Assembly: GCA_004519485.1 (NCBI GenBank)
Contig: CP038110.1
Coordinates: forward strand, 744,001 to 808,000
Reading direction: 5' to 3'
Origin: Nannochloropsis oceanica
Taxonomy: Eukaryota > Sar > Eustigmatophyceae > Eustigmatales > Monodopsidaceae
DNA length: 64,000 nucleotides
Shown: positions 32,854-42,381 of the stretch, piece by piece
How the letters are laid out: each line of letters starts with the position of its first letter
How positions within the stretch are numbered: position 1 is the stretch's first letter
Notes under the pieces: generated by a model
Seen by the model: only the letters and a program-made list of their open reading frames with translations
What the model was told of the DNA's origin: nothing
Databases searched by the model: none
Position numbers and translations under genes: made by a program

Positions 32854-34462
32854 ATGGCAGCGCGGATTTATGTTGGCAATCTGCCCATGGACATCCGGGA
32901 ACGGGACGTGGAGGAGATGTTCGCCCGGTATGGCCGTGTGACAGGCGTTGACCTCAAGACGCCAGCACGGTAAGGAGCGAGGAAGGGAAGGAGGGAGGAA
33001 GGGAGGGCAGGGAGGAACGTGATAATATATTGGGAGAGCAGGTGGAAAAGCGAGTGAGAAGGGAAACGGGTTTGGAGGCATGCGCGTCAGGAAAAGTGAG
33101 TTCTGTCTCGTCTCGTTCCTCGTCCCACTCTTTGAGCTTTCACTTATCGTCTCCTCCTCTCCTTACCCTCCCCTCCCTAAATCCCCCCTCTTTTATAGCC
33201 CCCCTGCCTATGCTTTTGTGACATTTGACGACTGGCGGGATGCCGAGGACGCGGTGCGGGCAAAAGACAATTATCAGATGCAAGAAGGAGGGAGGCTGAG
33301 GGTTGAGATGGCGAAAGGGGCAGGGGGGGACATCGGGGGACTAAGGGGAGGAGGAGGAGGAGGAGGAGGAGGGAGATTTGGACGAGAAGGAGGAGGGTGG
33401 GAGGGGGGGGAGGGGGGGAGGCTTTGGTAATGGATTTGACGGAGGGAGGGATGGAGGGAGGGATGGGGGGAGGAACGGGGGGTTTGGACGAGAAGGGGGA
33501 GGATATGAGGGAGGGAGGGGCGGAGGTTATGATGGAGGAAGGGGTGGTGGATTTGGAGGGGGAGGAGGGGGAGGGATGCGTCCGCCGTTTTTCGGAGGAG
33601 GAAGGGGGGGAGGGAGGGAGGGAGGAAGGGGGGGAGGGAAGAGAACGGAATACGGGTTGATTGTGACGGGATTGCCGCCGTCGGCGTCGTGGCAAGACTT
33701 GAAGGATCACATGAGGGGCGCTGGGGGGGACGTGTGCTTCAGTGATGTGGATAGGAAAGGAGGGGGGCTGGTGGAGTTTACGAGTGAGGAGGACATGCTG
33801 CGGAGTCTGGAACGGTTGGACAAGAGGTGAGGGACAAGGCAGGAAAGGGGGGAGGGAGGGAGGGAGGGAGGGAGGGGAGGAGGGACGTGTGGTGTAGACG
33901 AAGAGGGAGGAGGTTCACGAGGGAGGGAGCTAAGGAAGAAGGAGGGAGGGAAGGAGCACGTGGGGTATTCTTCGGTTCACTGATATTAATGCGTTCCCTC
34001 CTCCATCCCTCCCTTCCTTCCTCCCTTTCTTGTGCCTTTCTCAGTGAGTTTTCGAACCGCTTCGAGTCGAGCGAGGTACGTGTGCGGCTTCCCAGGGACT
34101 CGCGTTTCGCCCGTGGAGGAGGAGGAGGAGGAGGAAGAGGAGGAGGGGGGGAAGGCAGGCGTAGCCGCAGTCGTAGCCGCAGTCCTCCTCGCTCCCGCCC
34201 TCGCTCCCGCCCTCGCTCCCGCCCTGGGTCTCGGTCAGGCTCTCCGCCTCCTTCCTCTCAGCCGCCACCTGGACGAGGTGGAGGGGGAGGGAGGGAGGGA
34301 GGGAGGGAGGGAGGGAGAGAGCGGGGGAGGAGGGGGAGCAGGTCACAGTCTCCCGTGAGGAGGAGAAGGGGGGATAGTCGCTCACCTGCTCTCTCTCCTC
34401 CTCGGCCTCGCTCGCCGTCTCCCTCCCGCTCACGCTCCCGGCAGAGGTCTTGGTCGAGGTAG
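32854..34462 (+). CDS. SR splicing factor, SRSF1 (SF2/ASF) type
   Basis: A nuclear RNA-binding protein acting in splice-site choice. Exons: 32854-32969, 33199-33826, 34045-34462. RRM1 shows RNP2 (RIYVGNL) and RNP1 ([16 protein letters not shown]). A Gly-rich linker follows, then RRM2 of the SR type with the signature [10 protein letters not shown] and [17 protein letters not shown], then an RS tail ([18 protein letters not shown], ending [11 protein letters not shown]). Domain order and the SWQDLKD motif identify the SRSF1 group. The exon lengths total 1162, one more than a multiple of three. The frame of RRM1 ends at 33430, while the frame of RRM2 opens earlier, so a one-base shift lies in the run of Gs at about 33399-33420. 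This may be a base-call error in a homopolymer or a real change. Introns have GGGA near the donor side and C-rich acceptors. Confidence 0.88.
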
Positions 34463-35101
34463 GGGGGGAGGGAGGGAGGGAGGGAGGGATGGGTTGTGGA
34501 GGAGGAGAAGAGGAGGAGTAGCAGAGGCCAGAGAGATGCGAAATGGAGGGCCATCGCGAGGAGGAGGGAGAGGAGGTAGAGATGGTGGTGATGGAAAATG
34601 AGGAGGAGGGGGAAATACAGGAGAAGAAGAAGAACAAGGAAGAAGAACAAGAGCAAGCACGAGGACAAGAAGAGGAAGAAGAAAATGGAGACGACGGGAG
34701 AGACGAGGAGGAAGAAAGAGAAGAGGACGAATCGGAAAAAGAAGAAGGTGGTGATGATGATCATCTCAATCGATTATTGGGGTCTTTATTATGGCTGACA
34801 CGGCTCTTCTCGTGGCTGGCAGGTTAATACAGGTGCATAATCCTGTCTGTGTGAGTGTGAGTGAGTGACTCTCTCGATCTCTCTCTCTTTCTCTCCTATT
34901 CTCGCCATGTCCTCCTCGTCTATCAGACAGTCACTACACCCCAAACACTACACCGTCGCCCCCTCCCACCAACATTAACTACAGTTCGTCACGCAGTTCA
35001 TATTCTCCTATCTACAAGCCCCTACCACACACCATGCCCTCCCTCCCTCCCTCTCTCTCTCCCTCCCTCCCTCCCTCCCTCCCTCCCTCCCTCTCTTCCC
35101 C
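34463..35101. other. Convergent spacer, SR protein / plastid protein
   Basis: A GA-rich stretch (open on the plus strand at 34543-34827 as Glu/Lys codons, judged non-coding) followed by a C-rich array. It probably contains both 3' UTRs. Confidence 0.35.
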
Positions 35102-36878
35102 CTATATCCGAAGCGCATCCTCCTCCTCGTCGTCGTCCTCGTCGTCCTCCTCCTCCACCTTCCTCCCTCCCTCCCTCCCCAACAAAATCTTCAGCTCTCT
35201 TCTCTCCGTCCCGATCCGATCCAATGCCCGATTAACCTCCTGCAGACGGACACGGGCCTTGCTCAGTTTACCTGCATCAATGCCTAGAGGGAGAGAGGGA
35301 GGGGAGGAGGGAGGGAGAGAGGGAGGGAGGGCTATAAGAGTGCTAGACGTGATAGTGTGCTGGACGGAGTCTTGCAGCATCGATAAGATAGAAAAGTATT
35401 AAAAGAAATCTATGAATACGTAAATGAATTAACATGCATGTATGTATATACATGTATGTATATATGTATGTATGTATACGTAAATCAATAAAGGAGTGAT
35501 CGAACAAAAGAAAGAAATGCAACACCCACGACTAAAGCATTAAAAACCCGTCCACTCTGCCTCCCTCCCTCCCTCCCTCCCTCCCTCCCTCCCTCCCTCC
35601 TTCCCTACCTTCTCCCGCCCGCAGCACATCCGCGATCCTCCGCTTCCACACCTCCCTCGACACCCGCAGTGCCTCCTCCTCCTCCTCCAGCCGCACCAGC
35701 AACAGCTCCACACTCTCCTCTTCCTCCTCCTCCTCCTCCTCCTCCTCCTCTTCCTTCCTTAATCTCCTCCCTCCCCCCCTCCCTCCCTTCCTCCCTCCCT
35801 CCCTCCCCATCTTCTTCTCCCCCTTCACATTCGACCACAGCGCGGGCTCCTCCCTCTCGCCCGCCCTGCGCAACACCGCCTCCCCGCCCTTCCCCCCTCC
35901 CTTCTTCTTCTCGAACTGCTGAGGGTATGTCTGTCGATCAAAGGGAAAGGCTCCTCGAAATGGGCCCTTCTGCCCGCCCGCCCTCCCCCCCTCCTCCTCC
36001 CTCTCCTTCCAGCCCTTGAACACATCTTGCGGCTTGTTCCACTCGCCTGTGGGTAGGAGGGAGGGAGGGAGGGAGGGAGAGAGGGCAAGTGAGGAAGCAA
36101 GGGAGGGAGGGAGGAAGGGGGGAGAAAGGAAAGGCACGTACCGAGCCAGTCGATCTCATCGAGGTAGTAGTCCTCGTCCTCGTCATCCAGCTCGTCCAGG
36201 CCGAACCAGAAGATCCGATGGTACACGTCACGCAGCCACTCCAACACCACGTTCTTCCCGCGGCGCACGGGGCGGCCTTCGCGACCGACGCCCACGCTGA
36301 AAGAGTGGAGGGGTAGGGAGGAAGGAAAGAAGGGAGAGAGAGAGGGAGGGGGAGTTGAGTCGACGGTCATCCTGGGGTAAGTGTATCCTATTAGAGCCCT
36401 CTCTCATATGTGTTTGTGATGATGATGGCTGTGGGTGGAACGAGAGACAAGCCCAAGAGAGTGAGAGAATGGTCTGGAGAAAATAAGCATCACATCCCCG
36501 ACCTCTTGCCCCTCCTTCCCTGGTCACGAGAAACACCCGCAAAACGTACATCCGGGCGACCTCATCGTCGTCGTCATACTCCTTTTCCTCCTCCTCCTCC
36601 TCGCCCTCGTATTCCTCCTCTTCGATGTCTCGAAAGGACGGACGTGGTCCCGGACTGCCGCCCCCGCTTCCGCTTCCGCGGGCGGAGCGCGTCAGACCGG
36701 AAAAAGTGCCTGCCGGCGCCCGTCGAGGGAGGGCGGAAGAAGGAAGGGGCAGGATAAAGGCTTGTGTAACGATGCTCGTAAGGGTGACACTTAGAACGAA
36801 CAGGCCCAGGACCGACACGCCGGAAAAGGAGGAGGAGGAGGAGGAGGAGAGGGATGGTACGGTGCTGCCTCGTGGCAT
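35102..36878 (-). CDS. Acidic plastid-targeted protein, unknown function
   Basis: Four exons, 36550-36878, 36142-36296, 35609-36046 and 35102-35283, whose phases fit (368 codons including the stop, 367 aa). The N-terminus is a bipartite leader: Ser-rich, then hydrophobic VSVLGLFVLSVTLTSIVTQA, cleavage before FILP, then a basic Ala/Arg/Ser stretch (SALPRRAPAGTFSGLTRSAR). This is the Phe-type signal of secondary plastids. The mature part has acidic runs (EEEEYEGEEEEEEKEYDDDD), a conserved-looking block WLRDVYHRIFWFGLDELDDE, WNKPQDVFKGWKE, and coiled-coil helices (RLEEEEEALRVSREVWKRRI; KLSKARVRLQEVNRALDRIG). No named domain is recognised. A stromal or thylakoid role is inference from the leader only. 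Confidence 0.75.
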
Positions 36879-37428
36879 TGCTACTGCTGATGCTTGAGGC
36901 TGTTTTTGTAAGGAGAACCTCCGCTCTTTTGCTGCTTGCAGCGGCCTGGGTTTTATGGTTGTGATTTTCGGGGGGTCTTTCCAGGACAGTGCTAAGCAAA
37001 GGCAATGCACATACACCGGCACCAGTGCCCAATGGCAGGAAGAGATTCCCTTTGATCCTGTGGTTATGGGAACCAGATAATAGGATGGTGAGTCCGTGGG
37101 CGTTTTGGTCGTGGGTTCTGAGCGCAGCGGCTGCATTTCGTATACACGTCGCCTTTCGAGTCGCTCACGCTCGTCGCTCGTTCCGTGACTGAAGGACATA
37201 TGTGAAAGGGCACGTGATTATCTGACCCACAGCACAAGACAAGGGACAGGCTCCTCATTTTGGGTTCACAGGCGTGAGGTTGTATATTTGCACATTGTTT
37301 GCTTGGTTCTGGAGTCGGCAGGGCAACCCTATTCGTAAATATTATCCGGCAGAGGCATGCCCCAGCGAGACTGAATCTGAACAACACAACACATCAATCA
37401 AGCGAAAAGGAACGCAGGCAACATAATA
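36879..37428. promoter_or_regulatory. Divergent intergenic region between plastid protein and small helical protein
   Basis: 550 bp separating two divergent starts, with no repeat array and no supported frame. It is the likely promoter region for both, by orientation. Confidence 0.3.
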
Positions 37429-38106
37429 ATGACATCCCTCTCGCACTCAGCCTCTTCCGACCGTCACACGCGTGTTTCTGTGCCGGAGGAACGTACTGCC
37501 CATGGCTTCCGGGGCTGCCCCCCTACCGAAGAGGAAGAAAACACAGACCATCGCTGCGTCGCCGCGGTCGACGAGCGCCTCGATCAGTTGACGCACTCGG
37601 TTTTGCAAGACGTCATTCCAGGACTTGAGCGTGAGCTGCACAAGGTGAGGTGGAATCATGGTGGGTGGGGAAGGAAAAAGCACTAAGCAATAAGCAAATA
37701 AGCAAATCTGCCATCTTGTAGGTACGGGGCTGGCTTGCCATGATCGAGGCGCGGGACCACGCCGGCACCACTACCATGTCTACCTCACATGGCGACAAAA
37801 TAGCTATCAAACGTGAAGGGCTTTCCAGTGGCAGCGGTGGTGGGGCGAGCGGCAGCGACCCTCATCAATCCTCTCTCTCATGGGAAAAAGCCATTACACA
37901 TCACAAGCTCGAGACATTAACCACCGCCGTCCGCGTATTCAAGGTATGTCCTACGATTACATTAAATGAAATGGAAAAAAAAGAAAAAAAAGATAAAGAA
38001 TCCTAAGCATAGGTGTTAAAAAAAAACTACTCACCCATCATCACAGACGGCACTTGGTCCCCTGCAAAAGCCGCCCCACGAAACGACAAACCCCTATCAG
38101 TATTAG
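37429..38106 (+). CDS. Small helical protein of unknown function
   Basis: Three exons, 37429-37644, 37722-37943 and 38047-38106, all phase 0 with good GT-AG sites (GTGAGG/TTGTAG, GTATGT/TCACAG), giving 165 aa. Residues about 45-85 form a likely amphipathic helix (DERLDQLTHSVLQDVIPGLE, then RELHKVRGWLAMIEARDH). A Ser/Gly-rich linker follows, then a second helix (EKAITHHKLETLTTAVRVFK) and the end ETTNPYQY. The shape suggests a subunit of a helical complex, but I cannot name the family. The gene is easily missed because its exons are short; the matching phases and stop support it. It sits 218 bp upstream of a tRNA gene on the same strand. Confidence 0.65.
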
Positions 38107-38324
38107 CCGGAAAGGTATGATCACGTCTAAGAAGTAGATGATGGCTAGAAATAAGTTGGAACATCTCCGCCCCCCAAAAAAACTTATTTATGATTCGCTT
38201 TTATGTCTTGCCCACCCCCTGTCACAAATTCTAAAATGGAAGCTGACTGTGTCGATTTGTCGCGACTGATTCCGATTGCTTGCAGTATATAGATGCCAAG
38301 GTCTTCAACAAGCGGTGTTTGCGA

Positions 38325-38396
38325 GGGGTTATGGCCTAGTGGTATGGCGTCCGCTTTGCAAGCGGAAGATCGAGGGTTCAAACCCCTCTAGCTCCA
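38325..38396 (+). tRNA. tRNA-Ala (UGC anticodon)
   Basis: A complete 72-nt cloverleaf: acceptor GGGGTTA / TAGCTCC (7 pairs including G-T wobbles), D arm GCC/GGC with TAGTGG, anticodon stem TCCGC/GCGGA with loop TTTGCAA (anticodon TGC), T arm GAGGG-TTCAAAC-CCCTC, discriminator A. The internal A-box (TGGCCTAGTGG) and B-box (GGTTCAAACCC) are intact. There is no intron and no encoded CCA beyond position 73. Confidence 0.93.
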
Positions 38397-38404
38397 TGAT
38401 CATA

Positions 38405-38412
38405 TTTTTTTT
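38405..38412 (+). terminator. Pol III terminator of tRNA-Ala
   Basis: A run of eight T starting 9 bases after the tRNA 3' end on the coding strand. Confidence 0.8.
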
Positions 38413-38835
38413 CCCGATGAGTAGGCACTTTCTCTGTCCTTTGTTGTTTGTCCCTGTTACTTTAACCTCTATTTCTAAATAACACACGATGTTGTGAACG
38501 GCCTATTAATTTATGACAGTGCGGCCCATGTCAGGTTGTTTTTCCCATCTTATTCCCATTCCAGCCCGCACGCGTCCATTCAATGGGAGGCAGGGAAGAA
38601 TATGTCTGGAGGAGTCAGTGGAGTTTAAAAAGTCACATCCTTCACCTGCGTGCATAAAGGAAGAAAAAACAAAGAGACTTGGAAGCTTATGCTCTCAGGC
38701 AGAATCGAACCGCCGTTTCTTCGGGATTTGCTTCTTTGACAAGCCACAACGAAGTGTCCTTCATGTCGACCGGGTGAATGGGCCGTAATACCGCCTTCGA
38801 CCCGACCGGAACCGACCTACTAGACGATGAAAGCC

Positions 38836-38904
38836 CTCTCGCCGCGGGCTCGAACCGCCGCAGCGCCGCGAGGGCGACTGCTGTCCCCACTGGACTAGCG
38901 ACAC
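38836..38904 (-). pseudogene. tRNA-like Pol III element, degenerate
   Basis: On the minus strand there is a perfect A-box-like TAGTCCAGTGG and, 30 bases on, a B-box-like GGTTCGAGCCC. A D-arm (GTCC/GGAC), a 4-of-5 T-stem (GGCGG/CCGCG) and a 5-of-7 acceptor stem (GTGTCGC/GCGAGAG) can be drawn. The anticodon arm is an over-long GC hairpin (GCAGTCGCC...GGCGCTGC) without a normal 7-base loop. It is either a tRNA relic, a tRNA-derived repeat, or a tRNA with an odd intron. A second B-box-like GGTTCGATTCT lies about 130 bp further along the minus strand (about 38701-38716). Confidence 0.35.
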
Positions 38905-41900
38905 TTCCAAGCGCCGAGCAAGGTAATCTCGACTTTTAGAAAGTCACCAACAGATGCCGACACCCGCTTTGAATCGTGTTTTGGGTTTGTCATTACATTT
39001 ACGCAATGCTTGTCCATTTTGTCACAAATTTGTCTGGAAAACACTTTGTACACCATTGCTGCACATTCTTTTTTGGCCTTGCTAACAAGACCATCTGACT
39101 CCACGGCGAGCGCGTACGTCGCTCCTCGTCTTTCCGCTCACACGCTTCTCGCTTTTGCTGAAGCCGCAAGCACAGGGTAAAGAAAAAACTGCTGCCACTA
39201 AAATATCGGCTAAGGGCCGTCGCTCTACATAATTTGCCTTCCAGAATGCATGAATTGGGTTTTGGTGCGGCCGGTAAAGTTTGTCGTGCCTCTTCCTCAT
39301 TCCTCCCTCCCTCCCCTTTCCCCACAGCACGCACGCGCCAGCAGCCTAGCCATGGACGACGCCAACGCCGCAGCACCCGCCGGACCTCTTGTTAGCTGCA
39401 TCGTGGCTGCCGCCAAGGGCGCTGCTAGTCGGGTGATCTCTGAAGCCACCGGTCTACTCGGTCCTTTTCTCCACGCCTACTGTGTCTTTCGCTTGTCCTT
39501 CCTCTTTCCAAGGGCACATGACCTACCTCTTTCTTTGGACAAAGGGAACTTTCGAGGGCTTCATCAAAGATGACATCCGTCGAAGCAGCCGTACCAGCAT
39601 CAGCAGCGGTAGAACCGGCTACAGAACCAGCAGCCGTGGCGATAATCGTCTGACACGACTGCGGGTCATTCATTCATGTTCAGGGTGGCTTTCGTGACAG
39701 ATTGGACACAGTGTTGAGAATAGCTCCTTACTAGCAGCAATAACCTAATTTAAGGATTATAGTAGATCTCCAAATGGGGAGTGAAGGGGAGGAAGAGGAG
39801 GCACTGCAGGAGCAACGACTCGATGCACAAACTAAAGAGATGCTTCGATGACATGCTTATCCATTGGACTTAACTCTCTCGCGAGTAATGATGGCCCTTT
39901 GACTCGGGTTGTTGGTTTTACCGCTTATCACGGCGTGGCTTTGGCCCTGGATTATGGATGGAGCAATATTCAGGGTGGGGGAGTGGGTTCACTGTGGCTT
40001 CAAGTAGCTCGAGAAACAACTCACAACACTGAAGATAGTTTGGGAGGGACAGAAGAGAAGGACGGGGGGTCCGAGAAGAAAGAAGAAAAGGGAGGCTAGG
40101 AGAAGGAGGAGGACGATGAGATGGAGGAGGAAGAGGAGGCTTTAAAAGGGTGGAAATAGATAGAGAACAAGAAACGGGACGAGAAATAGGAGGCGTGCTG
40201 GGAAGGTAAATGATGTTGGAGTCACGGGAACCAAAAAATAGCGTCCGCGCAGTCCTCCCCCAAATCCTGGGCCTGGCTCACTATGCCATTTCTGAGTTTG
40301 ATCTGGAGGCCTTGGTCAAGCTCCTTACAATGATTACCCCTTTTTGACCATCCCGAGTGTGGGAAGGTGAGCTACAGGCTCGGGGAGGAGGAGAGCAGCC
40401 CTAACCGATGAAGACGAGGTGCGATCGGAATTGGACAGGCCAATTGTGATGAGAAAATGATAGGGCTTTAATCAAGACGAATATTGATGTGAATCAAATA
40501 AAGTGAACGAATTTATTTTTATTATTGTGCCTTCATCCTTCTTTTACATGACTGCGTGGAGCTGGGGGCTGTACGAAGGATGGCTCAAAGACGGCGATAG
40601 GTACGTCGGTGGACATCCACTCAACATACCTGGTTTCTATGTTTCCGTCTCCATCCTCTCTTTGCGAGTGCTCCACAACTCCTGTGGCCCAGCAGCCCCT
40701 GCGACGGCATGGGAAAGCATCCAAGCGGAAACCAGGAAATGGGGACAAGTATTAAATAATTTAGAGATGCAAAACAAAAAGGCTTTGATTGCACAAAAAG
40801 TAGTTTTGTTGCGTCCCCTTGCCTTGTGTTCCAAGGTTTTATCGGCGAAGTTTATAATCGCCGCCCGAGGAGCATCTATCAAGAGGAGTGGACGACCGAG
40901 CAACAAAACACTCAAGTCCCATGACCATGACCACGACGCATCTTAATTCCAGAAATGTCACTTTTTGTCAACCCTCCTCATTCGTTAGTCTCACTAGTGT
41001 AGCCCTCTTCCAGCTCTTTCGATGTGTCGCTCGAGCCATTGTTCTTCGTGCGTGGGGGCAGGTCATTTCAAACCACGTACCACTGTCATGTTCGACGCGT
41101 CACCTGCACCACTGCCATGGCATTGCTTTTGCTTTCTTAACCGCAGCATTCTGGCTTGTCAAAGTTTCTCGAAAGGCGCCTGCACAAAGGCACCATTTCA
41201 TGTCCCAGGTGTCTTCGAGCCATTGTTCTTGTCCTTTCCGCTCTTCCTCTCCCTGGCCCCCGAGCCAGCAGGCGAGGGGCGGGCGCGTCGGGCAGCCTCG
41301 TCACATGACTTTTTGGGGTTCACTTTTCCCTCCAATATTTTCTGCCTCGCTTTTGCCTCCCGAAAAACCGCTCTTGGTATTCAACCATTACCACGACGTA
41401 GCTCACACATCTGACAAGACGTGCTTGTCTTCTTAAAATCCTCTGGGCGCTCTTTGATGGGACAAGAGGAGCATGCTAAAAACCAGGAGGTGGCGGGCGA
41501 GGAGGCCTATCGCCCTCGAGCGAGCCTCTCCGTCCCAGCCCTCCCCTTTCCTCCTTCCTTCATACAAATCTGCGCTCGATGGACACGCTGGCATTCTTCG
41601 TAGGCATGCCGTAGAGATGACGGCCTTATTTCTTTTGATGTCGCTGAACAGCGTGTGCTAGATGCTCTCAACACCTGGCAGATGCCCCTTTGCGTGTTTG
41701 GGGCTTGGTTGTTCGGCGCGGAGAATTGTTCTTGCCCAACAAGACGTCAGTACCGACGTGTTTTTTGTCATGAAGACCACCAGGACCTAGGAGACCAGGT
41801 CAAGCACTATACTCCACGATTGGCGGCCTTGTCGTGCACCGCACTCCCATGGCTTAGCCATTTCGACCACGACACGTGGAAGCCCTGCATGTGATGATCG

Positions 41901-42381
41901 CGAGGCACCCGGAGGGGGCGACGCGACGAAGGAAATGGAATGCCCTTTGTTCGGAAAGACGATGGCAGCCTATTGTTTCATGGGTACAGAGGCTGTCGCA
42001 CGCGGCGGCAAGGGCCTAGCGATAACATCTTCATCTTTCACCATCACATAACCCCATTCTCAGCAGCCACCTTGCACGAGGGCAGCGGCGGGCTAAGCGG
42101 ACGTTCCAAATCTATCCCAGGCGGTCTTCGTTTTCTGTGCCCTTTCGATGCACTCTTTTTTTTACCATGAAGGTCATGAAAAGCTTCCCACACTCATCTC
42201 TACCCTTTCCACACACTCGTAACACACCAGCTGAGTCAAGCGTCGTCTGCCGCCACTTTTTCTCCCGCCTACCGGTGTTCTTCCGTATTCTTGCCGCTTC
42301 GCGACGAGAACGAGACCCGAACAAGAAGCAACGCCATCAATTAAGCAAACGGTACAACTCGCCCGCCCTTTCCTCAGTACC
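38905..42381. other. 3.5-kb gene-poor stretch, nothing recognised
   Basis: Only scattered frames of 60-180 codons without domains, splice logic or composition bias (for example 39250-39573, 40503-40946 and 40888-41436 on plus). GGGA/TCCC arrays are essentially absent. A short Glu-rich stretch occurs at 40040-40140. A 16-bp direct repeat (TCGAGCCATTGTTCTT) occurs at about 41031 and 41217. A fast-evolving or RNA gene could be hidden, but I cannot support one. The last few hundred bases are the Nudix gene promoter. Confidence 0.4.

Noticed and set aside
34543-34827. Plus-strand Glu/Lys-rich frame of 94 codons after the SR protein
   Set aside because: GA-rich low complexity in the convergent spacer, with no domain. 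It is more likely 3' UTR.
40888-41436. 182-codon plus-strand frame in the gene-poor stretch
   Set aside because: Residue composition looks random (many Cys, His, Phe, Ser), two other frames of similar length overlap it, and no family motif is present.
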